Assembly (NCBI GenBank): GCA_012270065.1
Contig: JAAXJB010000080.1
Span: 1-64,000, forward strand
Source: Rubripirellula sp.
Lineage (GTDB): Bacteria; Planctomycetota; Planctomycetia; Pirellulales; Pirellulaceae
Length of the DNA stretch: 64,000 nucleotides
Reading direction: 5' to 3'
The position numbers were made by a program, and so were the translations under genes. Positions within the stretch are counted from its first letter, which is position 1; each line of letters begins with the position of its first letter. Below, in pieces: positions 45,862-54,966 of this stretch. The notes under the pieces were generated by a model. That model searched no databases and was not told the origin of the DNA. It saw nothing but the letters and a program-made list of their open reading frames with translations.

Positions 45862-46244
45862 GTGAGTTCCAGCAGGTAAGAGATCATCAATGGTGGGATT
45901 TAGCTATGTTTTAAACCTTTCAAGACGGAACGTGTTAGGCGTGGCGGGCAAGACAGGAGCATTTTCCTGCTGTGTAGCCGTGAGCACATATCGATGAGTA
46001 CCACTTTTTCCAGCCATTGGCTGTTTCCTCTGCCAGTGCCCCGGTGGCAAAGCCGGTACACGCATGATTGACTTGAAACGCATCCGGCCAACTGGGTGTG
46101 CCGGTTGGTGAGATCACTCTGTGAGAAGCCATCAAGGGCCCGTTCGGTGCCCTGTGGCATTTGTGTTTGCCGGGTTGCTGCTTTGTTGAATGCCGTTTCG
46201 CGGACCCGGCGTGCGTTTCCAGGCCGATTTCATGCTTGCACTGG
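45862..46244. other. Gap between lpdA repeat tail and sulfatase-fold gene
   Basis: No convincing gene. The minus-strand ORFs (45900-46160) are Arg/Cys/Ser-rich and unlike known proteins. The repeat next to it is listed separately. Confidence 0.35.
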
Positions 46245-46348
46245 CTTCTTTAACGCTTTCGCGGGCCTCTTTAACACTTTCGCGGGCCTCTTTAACGCTT
46301 TCGCGGGCTTCTTTAACGCTTTCGTGGGCCTCTTCACGCTTTCGCGGG
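46245..46348 (-). repeat. Five tandem 21-bp repeats at the 3' end of lpdA
   Basis: Four 21-bp units (46245, 46266, 46287, 46308) with consensus CYTCTTTAACGCTTTCGCGGG are followed by a 20-bp unit (46329-46348) that overlaps the lpdA stop. On the minus strand each unit encodes seven residues of the type KALKRPA in the lpdA frame, if the 1-nt deletion in the first unit is ignored. Confidence 0.85.
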
Positions 46349-47773
46349 CTTTTTCTTTGGCTTGAAAATTTCTGTCGCGGTTCCGAAGTGGACCTCACCG
46401 GCGTTCATCAGGGTTTCGCTGAGTGTTGGATGCGGATGAACACTGTCAGTGATGTCATGGACTTCGCAGCCCATCTCGATTGCCAGGACGGCTTCGGCGA
46501 TCAACTCACCAGCTCCGCTGCCGACAATTCCGCAACCCAGAACGCGGTCGGTTTTGGGGTCCACCAGCCATTTGGTCAAGCCATTGGTGATACCGAGGGC
46601 TTGTGCACGGCCGCTTGCGGCCCACGGGTAGATCTCGACATCAACTTCGACCCCTTCGCGTTTCGCCTCTTCCTCGGTGATTCCTGCCCACGCGATTTCC
46701 GGATCTGTGAATACAACAGCGGGGATCGCGGCTTTGTCGAATGCCACATTTTTTCCAGCCACAACTTCGGCAGCAACTCGTCCTTCGTGAGTTGCCTTGT
46801 GGGCAAGCATGGGATCGCCTGCGATATCGCCGATAGCGAGGATATTTGGATCCGCTGTTCTCTGCTGTTCATCGCAGACCACGAATCCGCGTTCGTTGAC
46901 AACTACCTTGGTATTTTCGAGTCCGATTCCACGTGTCACGGGACTGCGACCAATGCTGACCAGAACCCGATCGTACTGCTCGTGGCCGAATTTGTTCGGT
47001 CCTTCGAATGTCACTTCAATTTTGTCATCGACCTCGGTCAAGGAACCGACTTTGGTGTTCAGGAATACACGGCCCTCGCAGAGTTTATCAATCTGCTTGG
47101 CGAGTGGTTTGACGAGGTCGCGATCAGCACCCGGCAAGAGTCCATCCATCAGCTCAACCACGCTCACCTTGGATCCCAATTGAGCGTAGACGCTGCCCAT
47201 TTCCAGGCCGATGTAACCACCACCGACGACAAGTAGATTTTCAGGGATATCTTCCAAAGCGAGGGCGCCAGTGCTGTCCATCACCCTGTCGCTGTCGATT
47301 CGGAACGCTGGCGGCATTGCCGGAACGCTGCCAGTTGCAAGAATGCACTTGTCAAAGGTCAGCGTGCCATCTTCAGGGACGGAATCATGATCACCCTCCA
47401 GTTTCAGAGTGTTGGAGTCGACGAAGCTGCCTCGAGCCTGAATCACGGTTACGTTGCGACGCTTGGCGAGTTGGCCCAATCCGCCAGTCAAATTTGAAAT
47501 CACCTTGTCTTTTCTGGCCCGGACTTTGTCGATGTCGATCTTGGGACTCTCGTCGTAAACCACGCCCCACTCTTCCCGCAGTTCCTCGACTTCACTGATC
47601 ACCTTGGCCACATGCAGTAATGCCTTGCTGGGGATGCAACCTCTCAGCAGGCATGTTCCACCCAGGCGTGGCTCTGCTTCTACAATCGTGACATCCAGCC
47701 CTTCGTCGGCTGCAAGAAACGCTGCGGCATAACCACCGGGACCACCACCAAGGACAACAACTGGAGCATGCAT
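46334..47773 (-). CDS. lpdA: Dihydrolipoyl dehydrogenase
   Basis: The product (479 aa) is a flavoprotein disulfide reductase of the E3 type. The N-terminus has the FAD motif VVVLGGGPGGYAAAFLAADEG. The redox disulfide is in GGTCLLRGCIPSK. The NAD motif is LLVVGGGYIGLEMGSVYAQLG. The C-terminal interface holds the catalytic pair HPHPTLSE. It reoxidises dihydrolipoyl groups of pyruvate or 2-oxoglutarate dehydrogenase or the glycine cleavage system. The C-terminus ends EIFKPKKKPAKA directly inside a 21-bp repeat. A one-base indel there appears to have cut off a Lys/Pro/Ala-rich tail; the enzyme core is complete without it. No E1/E2 genes are adjacent. Confidence 0.93.
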   Translation of the reverse strand: MHAPVVVLGGGPGGYAAAFLAADEGLDVTIVEAEPRLGGTCLLRGCIPSKALLHVAKVISEVEELREEWGVVYDESPKIDIDKVRARKDKVISNLTGGLGQLAKRRNVTVIQARGSFVDSNTLKLEGDHDSVPEDGTLTFDKCILATGSVPAMPPAFRIDSDRVMDSTGALALEDIPENLLVVGGGYIGLEMGSVYAQLGSKVSVVELMDGLLPGADRDLVKPLAKQIDKLCEGRVFLNTKVGSLTEVDDKIEVTFEGPNKFGHEQYDRVLVSIGRSPVTRGIGLENTKVVVNERGFVVCDEQQRTADPNILAIGDIAGDPMLAHKATHEGRVAAEVVAGKNVAFDKAAIPAVVFTDPEIAWAGITEEEAKREGVEVDVEIYPWAASGRAQALGITNGLTKWLVDPKTDRVLGCGIVGSGAGELIAEAVLAIEMGCEVHDITDSVHPHPTLSETLMNAGEVHFGTATEIFKPKKKPAKA

Positions 47774-48133
47774 GAGCGAGGCTTACCTTGCAAATATGAA
47801 AAATGGAATGCATGAACTGGGTGACCAGCAATTTCTGCCAGACTCCCAGAGAGAAACGAATCGACAATAAAGGCCTGATCTGCTGTCGCGAAGCGGTTTG
47901 CCCAGATGGCACTCTTGAAGGAAGTCACCTGCACCCGGAACAGCGATCATCAGATCTGCGTTGGTCAACGACCCTGAGAACAATGTCTCCGGAACCTCGT
48001 GGCTGCAAACACCACTGCCCGTCGGTTCACATCATCCAACAGGGAATGACCATGAACCGCCATGCTCATTGCAATCGCGTCCAGAGTCTCGACAAACTCT
48101 GAACGCTCCCTGTTACCAGTATAACGACAGCGA
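47774..48133. other. 360-bp gap upstream of lpdA
   Basis: Between rpsD and lpdA, both minus. No gene, RNA or repeat is seen; it should contain the lpdA promoter. Confidence 0.4.
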
Positions 48134-48742
48134 CTAGCGAGACAGGAATTCAACAACGCTGTTGGCGTCCACTGGCAAGCTGATATCGCTTGGCCCGGGT
48201 AAACCCAGCACGGTTGCTTTCAGGTTCTCACTGTCAAAAGTCACCCAGTCGAGAGCATCAGGAGCTGCATTCGCGATCACGCCGCGGTATAGATTCTTGA
48301 GGTTTTCCCGCCCGCGCACTTCGATGATATCGCCGGGGCGAAGCAGGTAGTTGGGTTTCGTGACCTTGGTGCCATTGACGAGAAAGTGACCATGGGTGAT
48401 TCCCTGACGTGCTTGGGGTCGTGTTTTCGTCAGGCCAACACGGCGAACCACATTGTCCAGACGTCGCTCGCACATCAGCAGCAACAACTCACCAGTGTTG
48501 CCCGGCTTGCGGCCAACAGCATCGAAATAGCGTCTCAGCTGCCGCTCACCCAAACCGTAGTAATGCTTGATTTTCTGTTTTTCCATCAACGCCAAGCCGT
48601 AGTTGCTGGGGCGGCGGCCACGAACGTGCATTCCGGGCGGCTGCGGACGTCGATCAAGGGCACGGGCTGCGCCAGCTGTCTCGTAAATCAGGGTGCCTAA
48701 ACGACGATTGATGCGAGCTTTGGGGCCTGTGTAGCGGGCCAT
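48134..48742 (-). CDS. rpsD: 30S ribosomal protein S4
   Basis: The product (202 aa) is S4, a primary 16S rRNA binder and assembly initiator. Visible features are MARYTGPKARINRRLG, EKQKIKHYYGLGERQLRRYF, and the S4 RNA-binding motif (ERRLDNVVRRVGLTKTRPQARQGITHGHFLVNG). I choose ATG 48742 over 48748, because GGAAAGG lies 7 nt before the second ATG and S4 usually starts MARY. It stands alone, away from the S13-S11-rpoA cluster. Two hairpins upstream could be a regulatory leader. Confidence 0.95.
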   Translation of the reverse strand: MARYTGPKARINRRLGTLIYETAGAARALDRRPQPPGMHVRGRRPSNYGLALMEKQKIKHYYGLGERQLRRYFDAVGRKPGNTGELLLLMCERRLDNVVRRVGLTKTRPQARQGITHGHFLVNGTKVTKPNYLLRPGDIIEVRGRENLKNLYRGVIANAAPDALDWVTFDSENLKATVLGLPGPSDISLPVDANSVVEFLSR

Positions 48743-48785
48743 GGGCATACCTTTCCGCGTCGCGTGTGACGCTGCTGGAGGATTT

Positions 48786-48851
48786 GCGAATCAGGGTCTC
48801 GCCCTGTTCGCAGGATGCAATCCGAGCCCGAATTCATCCCCATCGCTGGGG
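48786..48851 (-). promoter_or_regulatory. Candidate rpsD leader hairpins
   Basis: Read on the minus strand, CCCC-ATCGCT-GGGG-type small stem (48838-48851) is followed by a strong stem GCGAACAGGG/CCCTGATTCGC (48786-48811, one bulge), ending 44 nt before the S4 start. S4 autoregulates by mRNA binding in several bacteria, so a structured leader is plausible. Confidence 0.3.
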
Positions 48852-49292
48852 TCGGAAACGAGCATGGCCTCGACGATCAAGGCCATCCGGTTGCATGCTG
48901 AATCTTGGTTAAGGCCGCAAGTCTGCCCGGAAGCGGTGATTTTGGCAATAGGAAGAGTTCCAAGAACCCCCGTTTGGTAATGAAAAACCGCTTTCGACAG
49001 CTCTTTGACCGTAACATCTCCTCTGTCACCCCCGATTTGCCAATTGATCTCCTTTACCGCTGAACCCCTGTTCGGCTACGGTGTGAGCCCTGCGACGTTT
49101 GTCCAGGCGAATGCCTGACACCAGCGGGCAACGGAATTCGGGAGGGCATGGCGAGACAGAGCAACATCTGTGCGTCATGATTGTCTGCCAACTTGTGATG
49201 CTCCAATCGATTTCACGAATAAGCGGTCAACCCGGGCAGACACCCGGCCCCCCCGCACCCCAGAAAACCACCCCATCCACAGGCGATTGATG
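48852..49292. other. Divergent gap between rpsD and the kinase gene
   Basis: About 440 bp beyond the leader hairpins with no supported gene. The in-frame extension of the kinase ORF upstream to 49170 is Arg/Pro-rich and unlikely to be translated. Confidence 0.4.
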
Positions 49293-50285
49293 ATGGCTGA
49301 AATAGACGTTTATGGAGTTGGCAATGCTCTGGTTGATATCCAGACGCAAGTCGCTGACGAGTTGCTGACAGAGCTCCAAATCGAAAAGGGAGTGATGACT
49401 CTTGTGGATGAGACTCAGCAAACCGGAGTTCTCGGCAAGCTTACGGGATCATCGCTGCATCGCTGTGCTGGTGGCTCTGCCGCCAATACCATCGTTGCTT
49501 TGGCTGAATTGGGCGGATCTGCTGCTTATGTCGGCAAGGTCGGTGGTGATGAGATCGGATCGTTTTTCCTGGCGGACATGCGTGAACTCGGTATCAACAT
49601 CGACGTGCAGCCTGCAAATGGTGGCACCGGGACCTGTGTGGTTCTCATCACAGACGACGCCCAACGGACGATGCTGACGCATCTGGGTGTTTCGGCCACT
49701 CTCACAGAAGACGACATCGACAAGCAGCTTGTGGAAGCAGCCAAGTATGTTTACGTCGAGGGGTATCTGTTGACCAACGAAACGACCAAGGCCGCAGCGT
49801 ATCGAGCGATGGATTTGGCCAAGCAAGTGGGCACCAAGGTTGCCCTCACTGCGTCAGACCCGTTTCTGGTGAATATGATTCGGGATGAAATCTGGGACCT
49901 TGTCCGTGGGCCCGTTGACCTGTTCTTCTGCAATGAAGAGGAGGCCAAGAGCTTGACTGGAGAGACTGACCCCGGCCAGTGTGCTGCAAAAATTCATGAG
50001 CATGCCGAAAGCGTAGCCCTGACGCTTGGCAATCAAGGCTCCCTCATTGTTAACGGGGGAGAATCTTTCCGCATTCAGGGTGTGGAAGCTGATGCGATCG
50101 ATACAACGGGTGCTGGTGACATGTATGCCGGTGCCCTGCTCTATGGAATCACTAACGGGATGGGATGGCAGCAGGCCGGACATCTTGCTTCGCATGCTGC
50201 GGGAAGAATTGTTTCACAGCTGGGAGCACGTCTGGACAACAAGTTCACCGAGCAGGAAATCAGCAAATTCGCGAATATGAGCTGA
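49293..50285 (+). CDS. PfkB-family carbohydrate/adenosine kinase
   Basis: The product (330 aa) is a ribokinase/PfkB-family kinase, of the subgroup usually called adenosine kinase. The first motif is CAGGSAANTIVALAELGG and the second, catalytic motif is DTTGAGDMYAGALLYG with the Asp base in GAGD. It phosphorylates a sugar or nucleoside with ATP. I use the ATG at 49293 (MAEIDVYGVGNALVDI); an ATG is also at 49290. It is not clearly in an operon. Confidence 0.87.
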   Translation: MAEIDVYGVGNALVDIQTQVADELLTELQIEKGVMTLVDETQQTGVLGKLTGSSLHRCAGGSAANTIVALAELGGSAAYVGKVGGDEIGSFFLADMRELGINIDVQPANGGTGTCVVLITDDAQRTMLTHLGVSATLTEDDIDKQLVEAAKYVYVEGYLLTNETTKAAAYRAMDLAKQVGTKVALTASDPFLVNMIRDEIWDLVRGPVDLFFCNEEEAKSLTGETDPGQCAAKIHEHAESVALTLGNQGSLIVNGGESFRIQGVEADAIDTTGAGDMYAGALLYGITNGMGWQQAGHLASHAAGRIVSQLGARLDNKFTEQEISKFANMS

Positions 50286-50299
50286 GTCTCTTACTTGGG

Positions 50300-50353
50300 A
50301 AGGAGGTGATCATTGTGCACGGTTTGGGAAGTGGAATCGCGATGGGACTCTGA
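50300..50353 (+). other. Extended Shine-Dalgarno with a 12-codon ORF
   Basis: AAGGAGGTGATC (50300-50311) is a 12-nt exact complement of the conserved 16S rRNA 3' tail. It is followed, 8 nt after AGGAGG, by GTG (50315), which opens a 12-codon reading frame (MHGLGSGIAMGL) ending in TGA at 50353. It may be a leader peptide or chance. Confidence 0.25.
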
Positions 50354-50587
50354 AATTGTTGATCCCTTCAGGCCTCCTGGTCATTCGTGACGATTGAGGC
50401 TGAAATTGAAGCCTTTCCATGCTTTCGTTTCATGGTGTCCCGATTGAATCTTCTGTTTCTATGTCTTTACAATCCCGGTTGCTAACAGCGGGAATGCATC
50501 CAAATACGTGATGCGATCAAAACAGTTGAAGATTTTTCGGTATTCACCAATTCAATCCCTGTGATTTCATTTTGAGGCAACTTGCAA

Positions 50588-51007
50588 ATGGCTGTTGAAA
50601 TAAGTGTTGATTATTCAGGTCAGCTTCATTGTGAAGCAACTCATGGTCCCAGTGGAGAAACGCTCAGTACGGATGCTCCCACCGACAATGGCGGCAAAGG
50701 AGAGTCGTTTTCGCCAACGGATCTGGTCGCAACGGCTCTGGGGACTTGCGTGATGACCATCCTTGGGCTGGTGGCTCAACGGCACGGTCTGGAGTTGAAC
50801 GGAACGAAGATCAAAGTTACCAAGGAAATGGTTGCCGACCCGGTAAGGCGTATTGGTACCCTGAAAACGTTTGTCACAATCCCGGCAGACGCGGTGACAG
50901 ATGCGGCGATGCGGAGCCGACTGGAAGCTGCGGCGAGAAAGTGCCCGGTCCATCAGAGCTTGCATCCGGAGATCGATGCTCCTATCGATTTTGAATATTC
51001 AAGCTGA
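50588..51007 (+). CDS. OsmC-family protein
   Basis: The product (139 aa) is an OsmC/Ohr-superfamily protein. The conserved first cysteine is in TALGTCVMTILGL, and the second in KCPVHQSL; these form the peroxidatic pair in peroxide-reducing members. The C-terminal PVHQSLHPEIDAPI fits the family. It uses the ATG at 50588; a TTG at 50582 is also in frame. Detoxification of organic peroxides is likely. It stands between the kinase and ftsK genes. Confidence 0.87.
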   Translation: MAVEISVDYSGQLHCEATHGPSGETLSTDAPTDNGGKGESFSPTDLVATALGTCVMTILGLVAQRHGLELNGTKIKVTKEMVADPVRRIGTLKTFVTIPADAVTDAAMRSRLEAAARKCPVHQSLHPEIDAPIDFEYSS

Positions 51008-51254
51008 CGAAGCTGAAGCGGGAGTCAGCAAGATTACTCGCCAGTCTGGAAAGATCGAGCCAACTGAGGGGTGGAAGCAGCTGTTGCCTGTTTCAGCTTT
51101 TCGCTGGCTGCGGAGTAATTTCAGTTCTATCTCATTGGTTGACTTTAGCGATTGTATCGGTTGCGCCGAATCGAAGCTTCCTGCTGTCAACCAGATGCGT
51201 GAATGACCGATTTCAAGAGATGTTGCATTCTCTTTCCTCAAAAATCGCGCGCGC

Positions 51255-54095
51255 ATGTCGGCTGCCTCGATCGATGACACCGTTGACTTGGAACGGAAAC
51301 CAAATCTCGTTCGCGATATCTGCGCGCTGGTACTCATCGCCTTCACGCTGATTTTGACGGTATCTCTCGTCACCCATAACGCGGCTGATCCGCTTGATAC
51401 TCCGATTTGGCCCATCAGCGAGTTTTACACGCCCGATGCGACAGTCTTTCCGCCCAACGGTGCGATCACAAACGCCTGTGGGTATTGGGGAGCTTTACTG
51501 TCCTCGCTGTTGCTTGATTCTTTGGGTGTGGCATCTGCAATTGTGATTGGTGCCTTGGGTGGTATTGCGACAGCGTTGATCTTGCGCGGCAGTTTGCACG
51601 CCCCCGTGCTGCGGTCCTTGGGCGGTACGATCATCATCATCGGCGTTGCAACAGCAGGAGCGATGCTGCCCCTGCAGGCATCCGGTTTACCGGTGGTTGG
51701 TGGTGGTGGTTTTCTGGGAGCCATGACGTCCACCTGGTTGCTTGAGCATTTTGCGCCAGCCGGTGCTTGGATTCTGACTCTGACGCTGTTTCTTGTCGGC
51801 ACCCTGATGACAACAGACTACGTGCTGGTTTCTGCCAGCAAGCGTCTCTTGCAGGAAGGTGGCAAAGTTTCCAGATCCGGATGGAAGCGAGCGGCAAGTG
51901 CTCTACCAGGTCCCCGTCGCCGCCGTCCTTTTACTGATTTGGAAGAGCCAATCAAAATTGACGGGGACGGGGATGATGACGAGAGCATTGAGAGTCCTGT
52001 CGGTCAAAAGAAATCAGTTCGATCTGAGCCTACCATCAAATTCCGGCAACCGCGGAAAAAGTCAGGCGAAGAAACGCAATCGACACAGACAGCCGAAGAA
52101 GAACTGGATGAGGAGTGGGTAGACGAGGAATACGATGATGAGGCATCCGAAGACTGGGATCAGGATGCAGACGAAGGTTCTGATGAGCTTGTCGAACGTG
52201 AACTTGACCTCCACGATGAACCGCATAAGGTGCGAAAAGACACAGGGCACGAGTTACCGCAACCAAAAGTGAAGGTGCCCAAGCGGAAAGACAAGTCCGC
52301 ATCCTCCGACAATCTGTTCGAAGACATGAACGAGTCGTTGCCCGGCGGAATGGAAGATTACCGCTTGCCGAGCATCGATTTGCTTGAGCAAAGTGATGAT
52401 ATCTGTTACGAGGAGCAACTGCATGAGGTGCGGCGTAAAGCGCATGTGCTTGAGGAGACTTTTCGTGATTTCGGTTTCAACATAAGAGTTGTCGAGATTG
52501 AGACTGGCCCTGTCATTGCGCAGTATGAGATCGAGTTGGAGGCCGGGCTGAGGTTGAGCAAGATTACGGGTCTTGCTGACGATCTTGCCATTGCCCTGCG
52601 TGTTCCGAGTGTTCGAATTGTGGCTCCTATTCCCGGCAAGAATACGGTAGGTATCGAGGTTCCGAACGAGACCCGCCAGCCTGTGCGTCTGCGCGATGTG
52701 ATCGAAGAATCGGATACGCGATCAGCAAAAATGAATATCCCGGTTTTCCTTGGCAAGGATGTTTCCGGAAATCCAATGGTTGTTGATTTGGCCAAGATGC
52801 CACACTTGCTGATTGCCGGTCGTACAGGTACCGGTAAGAGTGTCTGTCTCAATGCGATCATTACCTCGGTGTTGATGTGTTGTCGACCCGATGAAGTGCG
52901 CATGCTGATGATCGACCCGAAGATGGTTGAATTGAGCGGTTATGGCCGATTGCCCCACCTGATGCATCCCGTTATCACGGACATGAAAAAGGCAGAAGCA
53001 ATCCTTGCCTGGGCTGTCGAGAAAATGGAGGAGCGGTATTCGTTGCTGGCGAAGGTAGGGGTTCGCCATATCAATAGTTTCAATGATCTTGGGCGTGAAG
53101 AGATCATGAGGCGGCTTGAAATAGACGAGGAAGATAGCACTCAGGACGTACCCGAACGACTGCCGTTCATCGTCATCGTTGCAGACGAGATGGCAGATTT
53201 GATGATGACTGCTGGCAAGGATGTTGAGCAGCATATCATTCGACTTGCCCAGAAAAGTCGCGCTGTTGGTATTCACTTGATTCTCGCAACGCAAAAACCG
53301 ACGGTCGATGTTATCACGGGTCTGATCAAAAGTAATTTGCCCGCTCGCCTCAGTTTTCAGGTTGCAAGCAAGACAGACAGTCGTGTTGTTCTTGATGAAA
53401 ATGGAGCCGACAAGCTGCTTGGGAACGGGGACATGCTGTTCCTTTGGCCCGGAACCAGCACTTTGATTCGAGGCCAGGGAACATTTCTGTCGGATGACGA
53501 GATTGACACAATCTGTGACCATTGCAGCAAAGGTGAGCAGAATTTTGTCGGCGAATTGATGAACCTGAAGGTGGATCAGGACGCTGATGGTGCTGATGGC
53601 ACATCGATGGAGCAGATCAAAAAACGCGATGAACTCTATGACAGTGCAATTGAGGTTGTGATTCGTGAAGGCCGAGGGTCGTGTTCGTTGTTGCAACGGT
53701 GTCTCGGCATTGGTTATGGGCGGGCCGCCAAACTGATCGACTTCATGGCCGAGGATGGAATTGTTGGCGAGTACAACGGAAGCAAGGCCAGAGAGGTTGT
53801 CATGACCATGGCCCAATGGCAGGCGATGCAGGGTCTGGAGGTGGACGAGGAAGAAGAAGACGAAGCAAGCCAATCTGCCGCCGAAAGCACCGCAACGGGT
53901 GTTCAGGAAAAGAACTCAGCCAAAGGCTTGGCAGGTACCGAATCAGTGGCGTCGGAAAACGATGGTGCTGATGCTGATTACGACGAAGACGGGTACGAGG
54001 ACGAAGAAGAAGAGGAGTACGAGGACGAAGAGGAAGAAGAGTACGAGGATGAAGATTACGAAGACGACGAGGAAGAGTACGAAGACTGTGAATAA
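51255..54095 (+). CDS. ftsK: FtsK/SpoIIIE DNA translocase
   Basis: The product (946 aa) is a septal DNA translocase. It has about four N-terminal membrane segments (residues 20-195). A long acidic linker follows (about 230-370, EELDEEWVDEEYDDEASED). The FtsK motor has Walker A GRTGTGKS (about 523-530), Walker B (FIVIVADEMADLMM) and HLILATQKPTVDVITG. A C-terminal gamma domain (about 790-860, SCSLLQRCLGIGYGRAAKLIDFM) reads KOPS-like sites. It ends in a strongly acidic tail (DEEEEEYEDEEEEEYEDED), an unusual extension after the gamma domain. It pumps chromosome DNA at division and aids dimer resolution. Confidence 0.93.
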   Translation: MSAASIDDTVDLERKPNLVRDICALVLIAFTLILTVSLVTHNAADPLDTPIWPISEFYTPDATVFPPNGAITNACGYWGALLSSLLLDSLGVASAIVIGALGGIATALILRGSLHAPVLRSLGGTIIIIGVATAGAMLPLQASGLPVVGGGGFLGAMTSTWLLEHFAPAGAWILTLTLFLVGTLMTTDYVLVSASKRLLQEGGKVSRSGWKRAASALPGPRRRRPFTDLEEPIKIDGDGDDDESIESPVGQKKSVRSEPTIKFRQPRKKSGEETQSTQTAEEELDEEWVDEEYDDEASEDWDQDADEGSDELVERELDLHDEPHKVRKDTGHELPQPKVKVPKRKDKSASSDNLFEDMNESLPGGMEDYRLPSIDLLEQSDDICYEEQLHEVRRKAHVLEETFRDFGFNIRVVEIETGPVIAQYEIELEAGLRLSKITGLADDLAIALRVPSVRIVAPIPGKNTVGIEVPNETRQPVRLRDVIEESDTRSAKMNIPVFLGKDVSGNPMVVDLAKMPHLLIAGRTGTGKSVCLNAIITSVLMCCRPDEVRMLMIDPKMVELSGYGRLPHLMHPVITDMKKAEAILAWAVEKMEERYSLLAKVGVRHINSFNDLGREEIMRRLEIDEEDSTQDVPERLPFIVIVADEMADLMMTAGKDVEQHIIRLAQKSRAVGIHLILATQKPTVDVITGLIKSNLPARLSFQVASKTDSRVVLDENGADKLLGNGDMLFLWPGTSTLIRGQGTFLSDDEIDTICDHCSKGEQNFVGELMNLKVDQDADGADGTSMEQIKKRDELYDSAIEVVIREGRGSCSLLQRCLGIGYGRAAKLIDFMAEDGIVGEYNGSKAREVVMTMAQWQAMQGLEVDEEEEDEASQSAAESTATGVQEKNSAKGLAGTESVASENDGADADYDEDGYEDEEEEEYEDEEEEEYEDEDYEDDEEEYEDCE

Positions 54096-54234
54096 AAACG
54101 GGGTGGCTGTACTTCACGATCAGGTACAAACGCTTCTAGCTTGCTTGTAACCTTGCGTTCACGTTGTTATACCGATCTCTTGTTGTCGTTCCCGGTATCC
54201 TATCAATACGTCTTGCTGTAGTCGCCTCCTTCTC

Positions 54235-54966
54235 ATGCAACATTCTGATTCAAGCATTCCCAGATCGGGCTCGATTGCAGCGATTCTACCCGCCGCCGGC
54301 AGCGGGCAGCGTTTTGGTGCTGACAGCAACAAACTGTTTGCCGAACTGTCGGGGAAACCCTTGTGGTTTCATGCCGTTTCCCGACTTGCTGCTTCGGATG
54401 CTGTCGGACGTCTTGTTCTCGTGGTTTCCGAGGTTGATGAATCGGTCTTTCACACTCGGTATGCCACACTCATTGATCAGCTGGGGATCGAATTGGTCCG
54501 CGGCGGCAGCGAACGTACCGACAGTGTGCAGGCCGGGCTTGAACATCTGGCGGGTGATTCAGAGGTTGAGATGGTAGCGATTCACGATGCTGCACGGCCG
54601 TTGGTTTTGCCGGAGGATCTTGAGTCCGTCTTCAGCGTTGCTTCCCGTACAGGGGCCGCAATCCTTGCCACCCCAATGCCCGGTACCGTCAAGCGTGGTC
54701 AATTGAACGAAGGTGGAAGTCAAACCGTGGATCGCCAGGGCCTGTGGTTGGCACTGACGCCGCAGGTTTTTCATCTCGGGTTGTTGAAACAGGCCTATCA
54801 TAAGCACAATGGTCGTCCTGCAACCGACGACGCTCAGCTTGTCGAACGGATGGGGCACAATGTCACCTTGGTGCAAGGCTCCGCAGATAACCTCAAAATC
54901 ACTTACCCCGAAGACCTGAAGGTGGCCGAGGCAATCCTCGCCACCCAGATCCAGCGAGCCGGATGA
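54235..54966 (+). CDS. ispD: 2-C-methyl-D-erythritol 4-phosphate cytidylyltransferase
   Basis: The product (243 aa) is IspD, which makes CDP-methylerythritol in the non-mevalonate isoprenoid pathway. Motifs are AAILPAAGSGQRFGADSNKLF (nucleotide-binding), IHDAARPLV, and DDAQLVERMG. Its stop overlaps the tyrS start (54963-54966), so the two genes are coupled. Confidence 0.92.
   Translation: MQHSDSSIPRSGSIAAILPAAGSGQRFGADSNKLFAELSGKPLWFHAVSRLAASDAVGRLVLVVSEVDESVFHTRYATLIDQLGIELVRGGSERTDSVQAGLEHLAGDSEVEMVAIHDAARPLVLPEDLESVFSVASRTGAAILATPMPGTVKRGQLNEGGSQTVDRQGLWLALTPQVFHLGLLKQAYHKHNGRPATDDAQLVERMGHNVTLVQGSADNLKITYPEDLKVAEAILATQIQRAG

Noticed and set aside
46190-47236. Plus-strand ORF of 348 aa over lpdA
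   Set aside because: Antisense to lpdA; its SLTLSRA repeats arise from the 21-bp repeat read in the other direction.
48852-49169. tRNA or small RNA in the rpsD upstream gap
   Set aside because: No cloverleaf, conserved TTCRA loop or terminator could be found by eye.
52722-53873. Minus-strand ORF of 383 aa inside ftsK
   Set aside because: Antisense to the conserved FtsK motor domain; composition has no recognisable motif.
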